Assembly (NCBI GenBank): GCA_036768485.1
Contig: JAVLUZ010000509.1
Coordinates: forward strand, 496,001-560,000
DNA length: 64,000 nucleotides
Source of the DNA: Mermis nigrescens
Lineage: Eukaryota; Nematoda; Enoplea; Mermithida; Mermithidae
Reading direction: 5' to 3'
The position numbers and the translations under genes were made by a program. The notes beneath the pieces are model-generated. The model was not told the origin of the DNA, did not search any database, and saw only the letters and a program-made list of their open reading frames with translations. This document shows positions 1-12,435 of the stretch, piece by piece; positions within the stretch are counted from its first letter, which is position 1, and each line of letters opens with the position of its first letter.

Positions 1-1254
1 CAACTAAAGTTGATAATACATGTTAATTATGTTTCTGAGCATTAATTGTATTGAAATGAAGAGTTTTGTTAAACTCCTCAGCAGAGAAGAATAGCCTCAG
101 AGACCTAACTAATTATAATAGTGTCAGATGCTTTGTGCTCAGCTCTACAAATAGTACACACTTTGTTAAAGGTGTATGACCTGTATGTTGAATTCTAGAT
201 CAATTTGAGCTATTCTTCCTCATGTATTCACTTTTACAGTATATAAGTTAATGCTGATCTCCTTTGCAAGACACATGCAGACCCTACCATTGAACCTACC
301 ATTGAGCTATTTGAGCCAAAAACAGTAAATTTTGATGTAAAAATAGCTAAAAACAGTAAAATTACTAGATTTTCTCGACCATGACCCACAATCAACAAAT
401 TTTCAGCTAAATTAGTTCACGAACTTACAGCATGTGAGGTGCATCTTTTACAACACGTGCTTGTTTCAATCTAAATCCTAGATTTTTGGCTCACTCGGTC
501 CATCATTTGCAATGGCAGAGGGTACACACAACATGCATAAGCGTGTTGATGTCTTAAGAGCGGACCGCTGTTTCATTTAAGCAAGGACAGGAAGTCAGAA
601 AGATCAGTTTGTGTCGAAGGACCAGGAAGTAAAGGACCGGCAAGTCAAACCTATATACACAGAAAAAACCTATAAAAAAACATATAAACACACTCCTTTT
701 GTGCTTAGGCCCAATTTACTCCTAGCTTAGCTAGGCTTACTCGACTTTGCTTTACAACATTCACCTCTACACTCAAGACTTAATTGCATAATCTGCTATG
801 TAGACATGAAGGGACAGGAAGCCTTTGCAACGATAAATTTCTATAATGCTTAGGCTTGTTTTATACCTTGGCTTACTAAGCTTAGTTTACACTCACATCC
901 AGTCCTTGGCTTAGCTTTGTCTTACTTTGGCACATTTTAGATATATTTAAGACTGAGTGGCAGGGGCTAACAAGTGTAAAGTGTAAAACAGCGTAAAATG
1001 TAAAGGAGCCCTGGTGAAGCTTGTAGACCTTGGTGGTGCTTGCAGACCTTGGGTAGCTTGCTGGGCTCTGACAGGGACTACTACCCCCAACACACAAACG
1101 CACGCATACACACACACTGCCAAATTGTTGTTACCCCTTCCCTGCTTAGGCTTACTGACAGGTTTGGGCATGTTTATTATAATTGATTATTAGTTATGAA
1201 AAATAAAATCTTCATAGGGTACTTTACATCAATCTCTCTGTCATCATCATCTGA
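1..1254. other. Non-coding, no gene seen
   Basis: AT-rich DNA with only short chance open frames. Short runs containing GTAAAG and TTTACAC begin near 970 and become frequent further right. No splice-supported exon, RNA gene or transposon end was recognised. Confidence 0.6.
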
Positions 1255-2470
1255 AAAACCAGTGTAATTGGCATACTGTAGGTTGCGCGCTAAAATTTTG
1301 TACATAGCTCAGCTACAATTTATATATCTTACCCTGAAAATTTAAGCCCAATCTGATCATTGGTTCTTGAGTTATAACTATATCTGAAAGAATGTTAACC
1401 AAAATTGGCCTACTGTACAATACATGCTCATATCCAATAGGATAACACATGCAGCAACATATGCTCACACCCTATCCTGAAAATTTGAGCTAAATGCGCC
1501 CTATAGTTCTTGAAATATAATGCTGCATGAAAGTGTAAAGTAAATTGGTATACTATAGATTCATGTTTATATTAATAACATAACACATGCAACATATGTT
1601 GACCCTATCCTGAAAATTTGAGCTAAATCCACCCTATAGTTCTTGAAATATAGTGCTATATGAGAAAGGGTAAAGTAAATTGGTATACTGTAGATTGCAT
1701 GTTCATATTAATAATATAACACATGCAACATATGTTAACCCTATCCTGAAAATTTGAGCTGAATCCACACTATAGTTTTTGAAATATAGTGCTATATGAG
1801 AAAGTGTAAAGTAAATTGGTATACAGTAGACTGCGTCCTGAAATTCTGTACATAGCATGCCTTGTCTATATACGCCATATCCTGAAAATTTGAGCTAAAT
1901 CCACCATATAGTTCTTGAAATATAGTGTTATATAAGAAAGTGTAAAAAATAAATTGGTATACTGTATAATACATGCTCATATCAATAGAATAACACAATA
2001 CACTGTATATGCTCACCTATTCTGAAAATTGACTAAATCAACCTATAGTTCTGAAATATAGTGTTATATAAGAGAGTGTAAAAGTAAATTGGTATACTGT
2101 ATGTTATGTTCATATCAATAACTTAAACATGTAACATATGCTTACCCTATTCTGAAAATTTGAGCTAAATCCACCTATAGTTCTTGAAATAGTGTTATAT
2201 AAGAAAGTGTAAAGTATATTGGTATACTGTAGACCGCGCGCTGAAATTCTGGACATAGCATGCCTTGCCTATATACATCATATCCTGAAAATTTGAACAA
2301 AATCTGATTGGTCATTATTGAGTTATGCAAAAAGTGTAAACTTATGCTGGTATACTGTAGGTTGAGCATACATATTGTATGCATAACATCTGCACCTAGC
2401 ATACATTCATCCTACCTAAAAATTTGAGTTCAATCAAGCTGTGGGCTCTTGAGTTATAGCTCTTTGAATT
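1255..2470. repeat. Tandem repeat, about 135-bp unit, nine copies
   Basis: The phrase ending in GGTATACTGTA (or a close variant) recurs near 1267, 1405, 1545, 1680, 1816, 1955, 2088, 2219 and 2348, a spacing of 129-140 bp. Each unit also contains a CCTGAAAATTTGAGC block, an ATAGTTCTTGA block and a TGTAAAG block. The first and last units are the most diverged, as expected for a satellite-like array homogenised in its middle. There is no coding potential. Confidence 0.9.
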
Positions 2471-2649
2471 TTCCACCAGGGAAATTTACCCCTCCCATGG
2501 CCCTGGGCCCTAGCCCTGGACTGGACGCGCCCCCTCCCCGGGCAGGCTCTCCAACCTCAACCACATACCCAGCCATTCGCTCCCTAGCACTACCTGTTTG
2601 GTTTAGGGAGCAGATCTGCCTATCTTTCATCATTGTATATGCTGTAACA

Positions 2650-3030
2650 CTGGGGCCAGACTTGTGGCCGGCCTCCTATCCTTAACCCTTGCCTATCCTT
2701 AACTCATTAGGACCACACTATGGCTGGAATCGGCCTCCTATCCTTAACCATTGCCTATCCTTAATCATTGGGACCAGACTATGGCTGGAACCGGCCTCCT
2801 ATCCTTAACCACTGCCTATTCTTTACCATTGCCTATCACTTAACCATTACCTATCATAACCAGCTCAGGACCAGACTATGGCTGGAACCGGCCTCCTATC
2901 CTTAACCATTGCCTATCCTTAACCATAGAGACAGACTATGGCTGGAATCGGCCTCCTATCCTTAACCATTGCCTATTCTCTACCATTACTATCCTTAATC
3001 ATTGCCTATCACTTAACCATTAAGGACCAG
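2650..3030. repeat. Tandem repeat around a GACTATGGCTGGAA core
   Basis: Five imperfect units share the phrases ACTATGGCTGGAA, CGGCCTCCTATCC and repeated CCTTAACCATTGCCTAT sub-repeats. The sub-repeats are themselves a shorter nested tandem repeat, so this is a two-level minisatellite. No gene overlaps it. Confidence 0.85.
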
Positions 3031-3254
3031 GGTGCTACGTATAACTGCTAAAGATAATAAAATTCGCTGCCAAGTGTTTGTTGTTTTCTTGAAATTCCAA
3101 ACTGACTGTGTAAAGAAGGTGTAAGGATTTTGTGTAACGTTATAACATAGGACAAATTTTGGGACCTTTTTACTGCGGCATGTGGACAACTGAGTATTGA
3201 TGACTCAAAGAATTGAAAAGCATAGGATAATAGAGGATGAATTCTACAGATGGC

Positions 3255-3990
3255 ACTTTTTGTTTTTTTGAAATTCACTTTAGTTATCGAATGGCAGTGT
3301 AAAGAGTGCAAAAAATCTGGTGGTGAAAAAGCACTTTTGGTCGAGTTTTCAACCTGCTTATGTCCGATACTAACTCCAGTTATGAATTTTTAAATGTTTT
3401 CTGACAGAAATGTAGAGCGGATCAGGGGCTACATTCTGCATATAAGCAAAGTCTTCTATGCTCGATGGTGAGTTAGATCTGAGGTTTAAGTTTACACTCT
3501 AGTGGATGGTGTAAAAAAACAGTTTTAACTAAGATTTACCTCACTGCCAAATTTTCCCGCTTATGAGTCAGGAAAAATTGAATACAGCAATAATAAAGTG
3601 CCTCTCAGGGGCTACATCGCAGCAAACCGCATTTAAAAAAACGCAATATTGATTATTTATGGGGGTGTAAAGTTCACAAATCAGAGGTGAAAAATGGGCA
3701 AAAAAACACGTTTATTCGAATTTTGATTAATAAATCATACCAAATAATTTTGCAAGACAATTTTTGGCACTAGGAATGTGCTACGATTTAAAGCTACAAA
3801 TTGTACCAAACCGAATTTCTTTAAACTCAATGAGGAGTTCGGTACGGAATTTTAAAGTTCACAGTGTTCTAAATGATGGAAAATACATTTTTGTTGCGTT
3901 TTTGGCATAACCACTTTCTCCGAAATCAGGATAAGTCTAATAGAATAAAAATAAAGTGCTTTATATTGGGTGCATGTCAAAGCAAATTGT
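3255..3990 (+). repeat. Dispersed repeat, copy I
   Basis: This stretch aligns collinearly and in the same orientation with 11745-12435, at roughly 75-80% identity by eye. Shared blocks include TGTAAAGAGTGCAAAAA, AACTCCAGTTAT, CAGACAGAAATGTA-like and GGGTGTAAAGTTC. The two copies flank the hAT element but lie far from its ends, so they are an older repeat or an ancient duplication. No protein is encoded. Confidence 0.75.
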
Positions 3991-4144
3991 CTATACATTA
4001 ATATTTAGCGAGTGTGAAATTAAATTTTAGTGTTTAAAATGCGTTTATGTGTCTTGTTTTTCTGCCTGCTTCACGATTATGAGTCAGGGACACAATTATC
4101 AAGTCTAGAAATGGACCAGGAACCAAAATTTGATATACCAGTCT

Positions 4145-4830
4145 GGCGCATATTTTACACTATACAGTGTTGTAAAGGGGTTTACACCAATTGTTAGTTT
4201 GACCATAAAACATTGAGAGACTTAATTTTTTTCATAAATAATAATCGTAATATCGGAACAATATCAAAATTACAGATCTAGTAAAATTTTCTTTACACCA
4301 GGTGTTTACATGAAGTTTACACTACATATGTATTTATATTCGTTTTGAGCATTCCAGAAACCTAGTTTTTTCTGGAGTCTGAAAATTTTTAAAGGATTAA
4401 ATGCAGAGACATCACGTAGGCGCGTTTCTTTACATCCAACAGTGTTGTAAAGTAGTTTACACTTATTGTTTATTTGTCCTCAGACCATTGTAGGAGCTAT
4501 AATTTTTTTCATGAATGTTGATCATAATATCCAAGTAATTTTTTACACTGCATGTTAGCCTTTGTTCTAGAGCATTGCAAAAACCGAAATTTTTTCCTGA
4601 GATGCAAAATTTACAGGGAATAAAATATATACGTCAGTTGGGCGCGCTTTGCTTACACTCAGCAGTATTGCAAAGTGGTTTAAACTGTTGTTGTCTTTAA
4701 AGCATTATGAAGACTCCTTTTTCCATAAATGTTGAAAGTAATATCGGAGCAATATCAAAATTACGAATCCGACTAAAATATTCTTTGTGCTATGTGTTTG
4801 TGTGAAGTTTGCATTACGTGTTAACCTTAA
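4145..4830. repeat. Degenerate tandem repeat, 225-275-bp units
   Basis: Three units each start near a G(T/C)ATTG(T/C)AAAG..GTTTA(C/A)AC phrase, at about 4165, 4440 and 4665. They continue through TTTTTTCATAAATG.TGA, AATATCGGA.CAATATCAAAATTAC and a TTTACA-rich segment. The units are rich in TTTACAC and GTAAAG. From 4831 to 5340 no further gene or repeat was recognised. Confidence 0.7.
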
Positions 4831-5753
4831 TTCAATAGACTTGCATAGACTTTGTAAATGAAGTCAAGGAATTTTCAAGGATTCATATGTGAAACATCAA
4901 TTAAGTGAGTTTGTTGCCTCAAAAGTAATCCTAGGTGATTTAAAAATTATGTTCAAGTGTCCTTAGATCATTGAAGAGAGATGTAATTTTGTCTTAAATG
5001 GGTTGCATTAAAGTTAAATCCTTCTTAGCCGTGTTTATATTATGTTTCACAAAATCTTGCACATGGAGAGCAATTGTTTAATTGATGAAAATTGCCTGCA
5101 AAAGTGGTTTGAAATGGACCAGCAATCACACTTACTGTGCACAGAAGTTGACAAAGATATGCAGCTTTATTGTAATCATGTACATTAATAGGCATTAAAT
5201 CGGAAATACACCATTTGGAATGGAAAAGACTGAGTTAATGAATACAGTGCAAAATTTGTGTCCCCCTCACAGCAACAACGGCACACACCTGGGAGGGTGC
5301 AGTTTCAATCAATGGATAATTAGAAAATTTGATGCCCGTGTTCAAGTACGTGCGAGCCGATTCGGCCCTGGCCCCGGCTGAGCAGGCCAAAATCCCGACG
5401 GCCGGGCTAGTACAATGGCCGGGGCCGGGAGTTTTTGCTTTCTTGAATTGAATTATAAAAGCAGGCAGACACTCTTTTACTACTCATAAAAAGCTGCAAA
5501 GAATAGTAGTCAATTTTATAATCTAAAGAAAGCACCTGCACATAGACACAAACGTGCACCAACATAAAATCTGTTTCTATGCATGAACATTGTTTCATCT
5601 ACATATATAGTTCAATCAACCAACCAAACTCATATGTTGTGTTAAATCATCATGCATGTATTATAGTGTATGCGATTTTTTTTTACTTGTGAGCCATGAC
5701 CAGGCGAGAAGGCAGAGAAGAGAACAATAACCAGAACAATAGGAAAGGCTTGG

Positions 5754-6361
5754 GCAAAAAGATAAGCAGCATGAAAAAAATTGGACTAAGCTTCACCTCA
5801 AATTTGAAAGTAAATTCCCTATAATCTCAATAAAACTTTTTAATTTTTATATTTTTGGAATCAGCACTAAAATTTGAGCAAAAGGGCATATATAATCATC
5901 AAAGGTTATATTCAATATTGACAAACTTTTTTTTTAAAAGTGGCTATCAAAATAAAGTATTTTTTATTGGATTAATACAACAGGCAAGGCAATATATGTG
6001 TTGCTATGTATAGAACACTGCTAGTGGGTGTGAATGACTATCCCTCCTAGTGTTCCTTACATAGGAAATTTTTCAATAAGGCTTTTAGATACATACCTTC
6101 ACATTACCTTTGCAATCTAGGCCATAAGATATCAAACTGAATTTCAGCATACTAATAATGTATTCTTTTACGCTAAATCGGGTTAATAATGTACAACTAA
6201 GTTGAATATAACCTTTGATGATTATATATATTCTTGCTCGGAATTTAGTGCTGATTCCAAAATAAAAAAAAATTAAAAAGTTTTATTGAGATTTCAGGAA
6301 GTTTTATTTTCAAATTTGAAGAAGCAAGTCCAATTTTTTTCTATGCTGTTTATCTTTTTTG
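5754..6361. repeat. Long inverted repeat (foldback) inside the hAT element
   Basis: The arms 5754-5916 and 6201-6361 are reverse complements at about 85% identity. Each outer end reads CAAAAA(A)GATAA, and the arms share TTGGACT, CAAATTTGAA, CTCAATAAAACTTTTTAAT and GGAATCAGCACTAAA. The spacer is about 285 bp with no open frame. It lies in the 5' leader ahead of the transposase ATG and is probably a separate non-autonomous element that landed there. Confidence 0.8.
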
Positions 6362-7279
6362 GTGAACATTTATTTATTGTTTAACCGATTTATAAAAGAT
6401 ATCTCACAGCCTTAATAACGTATTTTTTTATTTTCAGCTAGTACTTTTATTAGTCTTATTAATTATTATGTCTACTAAGGCAGAATCAGTCGTTTGGGAA
6501 TTTTTTACGGTTGTAACTCAGGATGAAAGTAAAGCTAAGTGCAATCTTTGCAGCAATGTATATGCCCGTGGAAAAAACCCCAAAACGTATTCCACAAAAA
6601 GTTTATTGGACCACTTACGACAAAAGCATCTATTCATTCTGCAAGTGGCCCAAGAGAAAAAAGAGCAGATATTAACGGAGATGAAAGAAGCTGAAAAAGC
6701 CCATGCCATACTAAAAGAAGATGCGCCACCCACAAAACAAATAAAATTATCAGAATCATTTGAAATGAAACAACCATTTAGTGCAACGCATCCCACTCAA
6801 ATACGTATAAAACACAAATTATTCGAATGGATAATGGACGCTAATTTACCATACGCAACCGTTGAAAATTCGTGCTTTGAAAAATTAGTAAAAAGCTTAA
6901 ATCCTCGGTTCAATGTCCCTAGTGAATTTGTTCTCCGGTCAAACATGATGCCTAATATATATTCCGAAGTTAAGGCTGAAGTGACACGCTTGGTCCAGAG
7001 TCAAATGAAAATATGCTCAATAACTACAGACATTCAGAGCTCTCAAAATATGGATTCTTATATTGTCGTTACTTTACATTTTATTCAGCAAGAAGACTGG
7101 AAACGCAAATCTGTTGTTTTAGACTGTTTACCATTTTCGGAAAACCATACTGTTGAAAACATCGCCAAAGCCTTGAAAGGTGTTTTAGAAAACTTTTGAA
7201 CACTACCGGCGGTACATTTGGTAGTTAGAGACAATGTAATCAATATGGTAAACGCCATCAAGATATTAGGCTTTCCGAG

Positions 7280-7555
7280 CATACGTGGGCAGCAAGAAGA
7301 AATTCTGGGGGGTGGTGCAAGATTTTTTTGAAGGTCGAAAAATGGCCTTAAAAATGGTGGTATGGCGATAAAAACACCATTTTTTGACGTTTCTCATCAA
7401 GCACTATCCATTGGCATCAAAAAATTGCGAAAAAAAACAGAAAAAAATTTTCAAAAATTGAATTCTGGGGAGTATTTTGATTTCTGGGGGGGGGGTATTT
7501 TTGGTTTCTGGGGGGTGCATACCCCCCCAAACCCCCCCTCCCACGCCCAGGTGTG
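7280..7555 (+). mobile_element. MITE copy M1 (hAT-type), inside the hAT transposase
   Basis: It starts CATACGTGGGCAGC and ends CGCCCAGGTGTG. A perfect 8-bp duplication TTTCCGAG lies at 7272-7279 and 7556-7563. The interior has the family blocks AAGATTTTTTTGAAGGTC and GATAAAAACACCATTTTT, then runs of six or more G. It splits the transposase just before its conserved C..H motif, so it arrived after the host transposon. Confidence 0.93.
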
Positions 7556-7760
7556 TTTCCGAGTACCGGTTGCTTCCTTCACGGATTGCATTTGCATGGT
7601 AACAAGAAGCCTAAATTGTCAAAGAAGCGTTGTCGATCTGCCATCCAAAGTAATAGCAATGATATGCATTTCTCAAATATTATTTTATGTACACACTGCA
7701 TTCTGACTTCTCGGAATGGGGTTCACTCTAGGATTTTTAGAGCAAAACTTTTCATATATT

Positions 7761-8007
7761 AAGTATATATAAATTATATATCATTTTAAAGAAAATTGAA
7801 TTTCCAATAAATTGTAATGACGAATTTTCGAAAATATTAAATTATACCCAAGTAATATTTGAAAAACCAGGCATATTTTTTTGAAAAGTGAACAAAATAT
7901 TTGAATTTTGCATAAATCTTTACAAACCAAAAAATTTAAAAATCCGTCACTACAATTTATTGGAAATTAAATTTTCTTTAAAATGATATATAATTTGTAT
8001 ATACTTA
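7761..8007. repeat. Short inverted-repeat element, possible TA-target MITE
   Basis: The arms 7761-7828 and 7938-8007 are about 90% reverse complementary. They share AGTATATA ends, ATCATTTTAAAGAAAAT and CCAATAAATTGTA. A TA dinucleotide flanks both outer ends, which suggests a Tc1/mariner-type target, but TA is common here. The spacer has no open frame. Confidence 0.7.
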
Positions 8008-10722
8008 AAATTTAATTATTGATTTTTCTGAGGTTCTGGGGACCATTCCAAAAATTAGGTTTCTGGCCAATTACTCAGCACTGAATAACGATAGGATAAT
8101 GCGATTTTTCCAGATTATATATTTTTTTAAGCTCTATGCCGGTAACATAATTATATCCCCACAAGATCAAAATTTTACAAAATTTTTGGAAAAAACAAAA
8201 AATCTTCATTTTTTGCATTTTAGAATGCAATATGAATTAATCAATAGTTAATTGCATAAAATTGTTTCAGGAGTAAACTAACCATGTATCAAGAAAATCA
8301 AAAACCTATGTTTCAAAATAGAAATGTGTTCTTTTTAGGTTCGGTACATTGTCAACAAAGTTCTACATAGCATGAAGGCGATAGAAATTCTTATAAAAGC
8401 TCAATGACAGGAAAATTTGCCTGAACATGTGCTTGTAATTGATCAAGACACCCAATGGAGTAGCACGTTTGCGATGACAGAACGGTTTATGGAACAAAAA
8501 CAAGCTGTAAAGATCGTTTGTTTTGAGATTGACAAGCTCAATGGCCGAATGTTAACCAAAAACGATTGGGAATTGCTACCATCGGTAATCTTTAAATAAA
8601 CCTAAAGTAGCAAGCAAAGCAAGATTAGATTATTTTTTTGTTTGTTTAGTTTTTCTTTTGTTTGTTTTTGTTTTTGTTAGATTTTTATGTTGAATCATAA
8701 TCTAATGTATTCATTTGCACAGGCAAATAATCATGTTAATGCTTAATGCTTATTTTTCATTAAGGTCGTTGCCCTACTTCAAATTATCTCAGGACCATCA
8801 ACTATTTTCCAGAAAGAATTGTCTTGTATTTCCGAGGAAATACCAGCTGCTAAGTAACTGAATAATTTATTTTTTAGTAGTAATCCTATATTAGATTTAT
8901 TTTTTAACTTACTATACTAGTATAATACTGTTACGGCCATGGTAGGGGGTGCTGAACACATTTTAGGCAACACTAACTTTTCAAAGCTTACAAAATTTGG
9001 ACACTATATTTGAGAAGCACAGCACTTTTTATCACAGCTCAACAATTTACTGCTAGAATAGTTTCAGTAACATTTTTATTTAGATGCTTGCTCAAAAAGT
9101 TGCAAAGCGCAAATGTTCCAGGTTTGGGAACTCTGCAAACTGAATTGATTTCGAAAGTCGAGCAATATTTTTATGGCGACGACAACCGCGACCATTTCAA
9201 ATCAATTGAACAAAATGTCCTATATAGCGTGACTACCTTGTTGGATCCCCGGTTCAAAAAAAGGAGGAAATAAATAAAATTAAACTTTAAAGAATATAGA
9301 TTATGCATTTTTGTATCACTGCATGGGACGTATAACGCATATAGCTGCAGAAACGAAAATTGGAAAAATTTAAATTAAAAACATTCAATGACTCTTTGGT
9401 TATGTACACAAATAAAAAATTATAGTATTTTATCATATTTAGGGATTTTCGACCACAGATAAAGCGGACAAAGCCGAGTTACAGTTGACTAAGCTGGTTC
9501 AAGAAATACTGGCAAAACCGGTTTCCAAAGTCAGCTCACCTAAACCAAAGAAAAACCTGCCAACATCATCCAATTTTTCAAGGCAACCTTTTTCTTCATA
9601 TAGAAACATTAATATACTAGCCTAGAGAAAACGATTGCTAAAGATTTAAAATTTATTGTATATGCTGCTTGCTGTTTCTTCTGATGGTTAAAGGCTTCGG
9701 CAGATGAGCTTAGTTATAAATCTCCCCATATTTATTCCTAATTAAGAGATGTACAAAAGTATTTTAATTGAGGCTGTTCAAATGTATAAATGATAGCAGT
9801 AGCGACGAGCAAGACGGTTTAAGTAATGAAGATGCATAAGGTTTGGATACATACACCCAAGCCAAATCGTTGGTTGATGGCTACCTAAATGAAAACAGAA
9901 TCTCCTATGACAATTGTCCGCTACTTTTTTGGAAAGTCAACCAAACAAGATATCCAGAAATGGCAATTGTAAGTACAAAAAATTTCCATTGTTGTTGTAA
10001 ATGAAAGCTGTATTTAAGATCGACACACCATGAATTTTAAATCATATAAATTTCAGTCAAAAGAAAGTATTTGAAAATTACTCCATAGTTGAAAATTAAA
10101 TTAGAAAAGAGTTTTAACATGTTGATAAAAATCTATAAATTACTGCAACCCAGTAAAAATCAACTTTTTTGGATTCTCGTGATATTACATGAGATGCCAA
10201 ATTATATCACAATGGATATGAACATTTTTAAGCTGGCTCAGAAATATCTTTTGCCGCCAATCGGTTCTGTCGCTAGTGAAAGGGAGTTTAAAACAGCACG
10301 TGACATAGTGAATGGCAAGTGAAACAGGCTGAAAGCAATGAACGTTCAAAGGCTTCTGTTTCTGAAGCACAACTTGAAAGCTGTCGGCTACAAAACGGTG
10401 TCATTACCAGAACCCAATGAAAGTGATAAAAAATGCGAAGATGAAAGTGAAGGCAGCAATAATGATAGCATTTCTGATGAACAACTGTAAATGTTAAATG
10501 TAATGATTGAATAAAATATTGTTGAAGTTGCTTGGTGACTAGTGTAATTATAATAAGTATGTTGCAATATCGTATGTAAATACATCATACTTAGTATGGT
10601 ATTAGCTATATAGTCAAATTTTTACCCCGGCCCCAGCCCCGGCCCCGGCCGGGGCCAGGGACAGATTTGATCCCCGGCCCCGGCCCCTGGCCGGGGCACA
10701 AAAGTCACCCCGGCTCAATCAC

Positions 10723-11744
10723 TGCCCGTGTTTTTTCTTTTGTTTACACTCAATACTGAGTTAGCAATGAGCATGTAAAAGTAAAGCAAAAAATCAAATA
10801 ATTTGCGGAGGGCCAATGTTTTTTTTAAAAATGTTGCCCCCCAGCTGTAGATTACGAATCTGACCTTAAAATTACTTTACACTCAATGGTTGTTGCACAA
10901 AAGTTTAAACTAAACGTGTGTCCTTCAGTTCCTTGCGTGTCCTTCAGCTTATCAAACTCAATTTTGGTTTCTGTGCAGTCCAATCGAATCTATAATGTAG
11001 AGGGTTGCAAAATCTCAAATCGATTATTTTTTCTTTCTTATAACGCAATATTTCTTGATCTGTGATTGTTTTAGTGTAAAGGGTTTGAGACGAAAAATGA
11101 CATCTCTTCAACTACTTCGCTAAGTAGGCGGAACATGCTAATTATGCATAAAAGGTGCCCTGACCTTAGCGTTACAGGTTCCAGTTTATTTTGTTTTATA
11201 CTTTCGATATTGTGGTATTAGCACAAGTGTAAACTTTACATCGAGAAGCATTTTTGCGCCCAGAGCGTCGTGGATGATGATTTTTTTTTAAAATGTTCTC
11301 CGTAAGGTCAGAATAACGAATCTGACCTTTAAACTTTTATACAGCCAGTGTTTGTTGAGGTATAAAGAGGGGAACTTTGAATTATACCTACATCTGTTTT
11401 CTAATGCCAATAGATAACTCCGTATTGCATATTTTTGATCAGATTTTTTGTACTTCAGAGGTTTTTGACTCGTCTTTAATAAATTTTTATCTTTATCATC
11501 ATAAATGCACTATTCTTAAACTTCAGTAGAATGATGAATATCTTTCAAAATAGGATAATCAAGCTGAAATCTGCTAATATGTCGAGTTGGCGCAGTGGTT
11601 GACAACTCCGTTCTCGGGTGCGGTATTAAACAAAGAATGATGGGTTTGAATCTTCTGAATGCTGACTTTTTTCATTTTTTTGATTCTTTTGGCAAAACCA
11701 TGTACTTAATTTGACTCATATATCTATTTAGGTTCTGCAGATAA
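10723..11744. other. Non-coding, repeat-derived
   Basis: No gene was recognised. Two related stretches near 10850 and 11305 share GAATCTGACCTT followed by TTTACACTCA-type sequence. Like 3040-4830, the region is rich in GTAAAG and TTTACAC and probably belongs to the same old repeat field. Confidence 0.5.
11583..11655 (+). other. tRNA-like sequence (A-box and B-box)
   Basis: TTGGCGCAGTGG resembles an internal A-box. GGGTTTGAATC about 55 nt later resembles a B-box. The acceptor and T stems do not pair well, so it is not a convincing tRNA gene. It may be a tRNA pseudogene or the head of a SINE. The anticodon cannot be assigned. Confidence 0.3.
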
Positions 11745-12435
11745 CACTTTTTTGTTTTTTGAATTTCGCCTCAGTTCTCGAATGGAGAGTGTAAAGAGTG
11801 CAAAAATCTGGGGGCGAAAAGACACATTTTGGCCGAGTTTTTGACATGTTTATGTCTGCTAACAACTCCAGTTATAGTTTTAGGAAATTTTTCAGACAGA
11901 AATGTACTTCGGATCAAGGGCTATCTTGTGCTTACCAGCAAACTTTTCTACAATCAATACGCAGTTAAGACCAGTGTTTTAAACTTTACTCTCTAGTGGA
12001 TGAGTAAAAAAAACAGATTTTGTTCAAGATTTCTCTGCCAAAAGTTGGGGTTAATAAAATAAAATAGAAATAAAGTAACTTCTAATGGCTACACGTCAAA
12101 GCAAGCCGCGTTCAAAAAAACGTTATATTGAAGTTGTTTATGGGGTGTAAAGTTCGAAATCTGAGGTGTAAAGTGGGCGAAAAAAACAGGTTTTCTCGTA
12201 TTTTGAATGATAAATCATATCAAATATTTTGCGGAACATAAGTTTGGCACATATAAACCTACTACAATCAAAAGGGCAACAAACTGGCCCGAACCAAATC
12301 TATTGTACATTCAATGGGTGTTAGGTTCAGATTTTTAAAGTTTACAATGTAGTGGACAGTGGAAAATACATGTTTGTACATTTTTGTTCGCAACTTTCTC
12401 TGTTCAGAAGTCGGGCGAGGTTGAATAGGATAAAA
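11745..12435 (+). repeat. Dispersed repeat, copy II
   Basis: This is the collinear partner of 3255-3990. Shared blocks include AGAGTGTAAAGAGTGCAAAAATCTG, AACTCCAGTTATA and a GGGGTGTAAAGTTC...CTGAGGTGTAAAG core. It is diverged and non-coding. Confidence 0.75.

Larger units (their letters stand above)
6468..10490 (+). pseudogene. BED-finger hAT transposase, fragmented
   Basis: The transposase would cut and paste the surrounding element. The first open frame (6468-7199, 243 codons) begins with a BED zinc finger: Cys25, Cys28, His49, His54. The first catalytic Asp is in a TTDI context near residue 188. After a stop at 7197 the frame continues to an RDN motif, is cut by a MITE at 7280-7555, and resumes with the family's C..H.L.L signature at about 7570. 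Later pieces are 8340-8599 (a D.QWSST motif), 8765-8855, 9010-9273 (LLDPRFKK), 9445-9600, 9850-9970 and 10090-10490. The last is the C-terminal dimerisation domain, with KYLLPP..SVASERE and a later FLKHNL. Gaps between pieces are AT-rich and could be introns or insertions. Start codon 6468 was chosen because it precedes the finger. Several stops and frameshifts make it non-functional. Confidence 0.88.
5341..10722 (+). mobile_element. hAT-superfamily DNA transposon (decayed)
   Basis: The element is flanked by a perfect 8-bp duplication TGCCCGTG at 5333-5340 and 10723-10730, the hallmark of hAT insertion. Both ends are GC-rich (GGCCCTGGCCCCGG-type runs at 5357-5432 and 10624-10698) in otherwise AT-rich DNA. 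The extreme ends carry a weak inverted match, GTGCGAGCC against GTGATTGAGCC read inward. The interior holds a fragmented BED-finger transposase, two inverted-repeat insertions and one MITE. No autonomous copy is present here. Confidence 0.85.

Noticed and set aside
882..1171. Two minus-strand frames of about 75 codons near the left end
   Set aside because: They overlap each other in different frames, have low-complexity Cys/Val runs from CA-rich DNA and no family resemblance.
1270..2470. Regular short repeats considered as a CRISPR array
   Set aside because: Units are diverged along their whole length with no conserved repeat/unique spacer pattern, and the DNA is eukaryotic.
7362..7706. Frame inside MITE M1 and similar frames in M2, M3, M4, M6 and M8
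   Set aside because: The same short peptide recurs wherever the MITE occurs and runs through its G tracts; the MITE is non-coding.
5341..10722. The local hAT as the autonomous parent of the MITE family
   Set aside because: Its ends do not match the CATACGTGGGCAGC / CACACCTGGGCGTG ends of the MITE.
11583..11655. A functional tRNA gene
   Set aside because: A-box and B-box are present but acceptor and T stems do not pair; kept only as a tRNA-like sequence.
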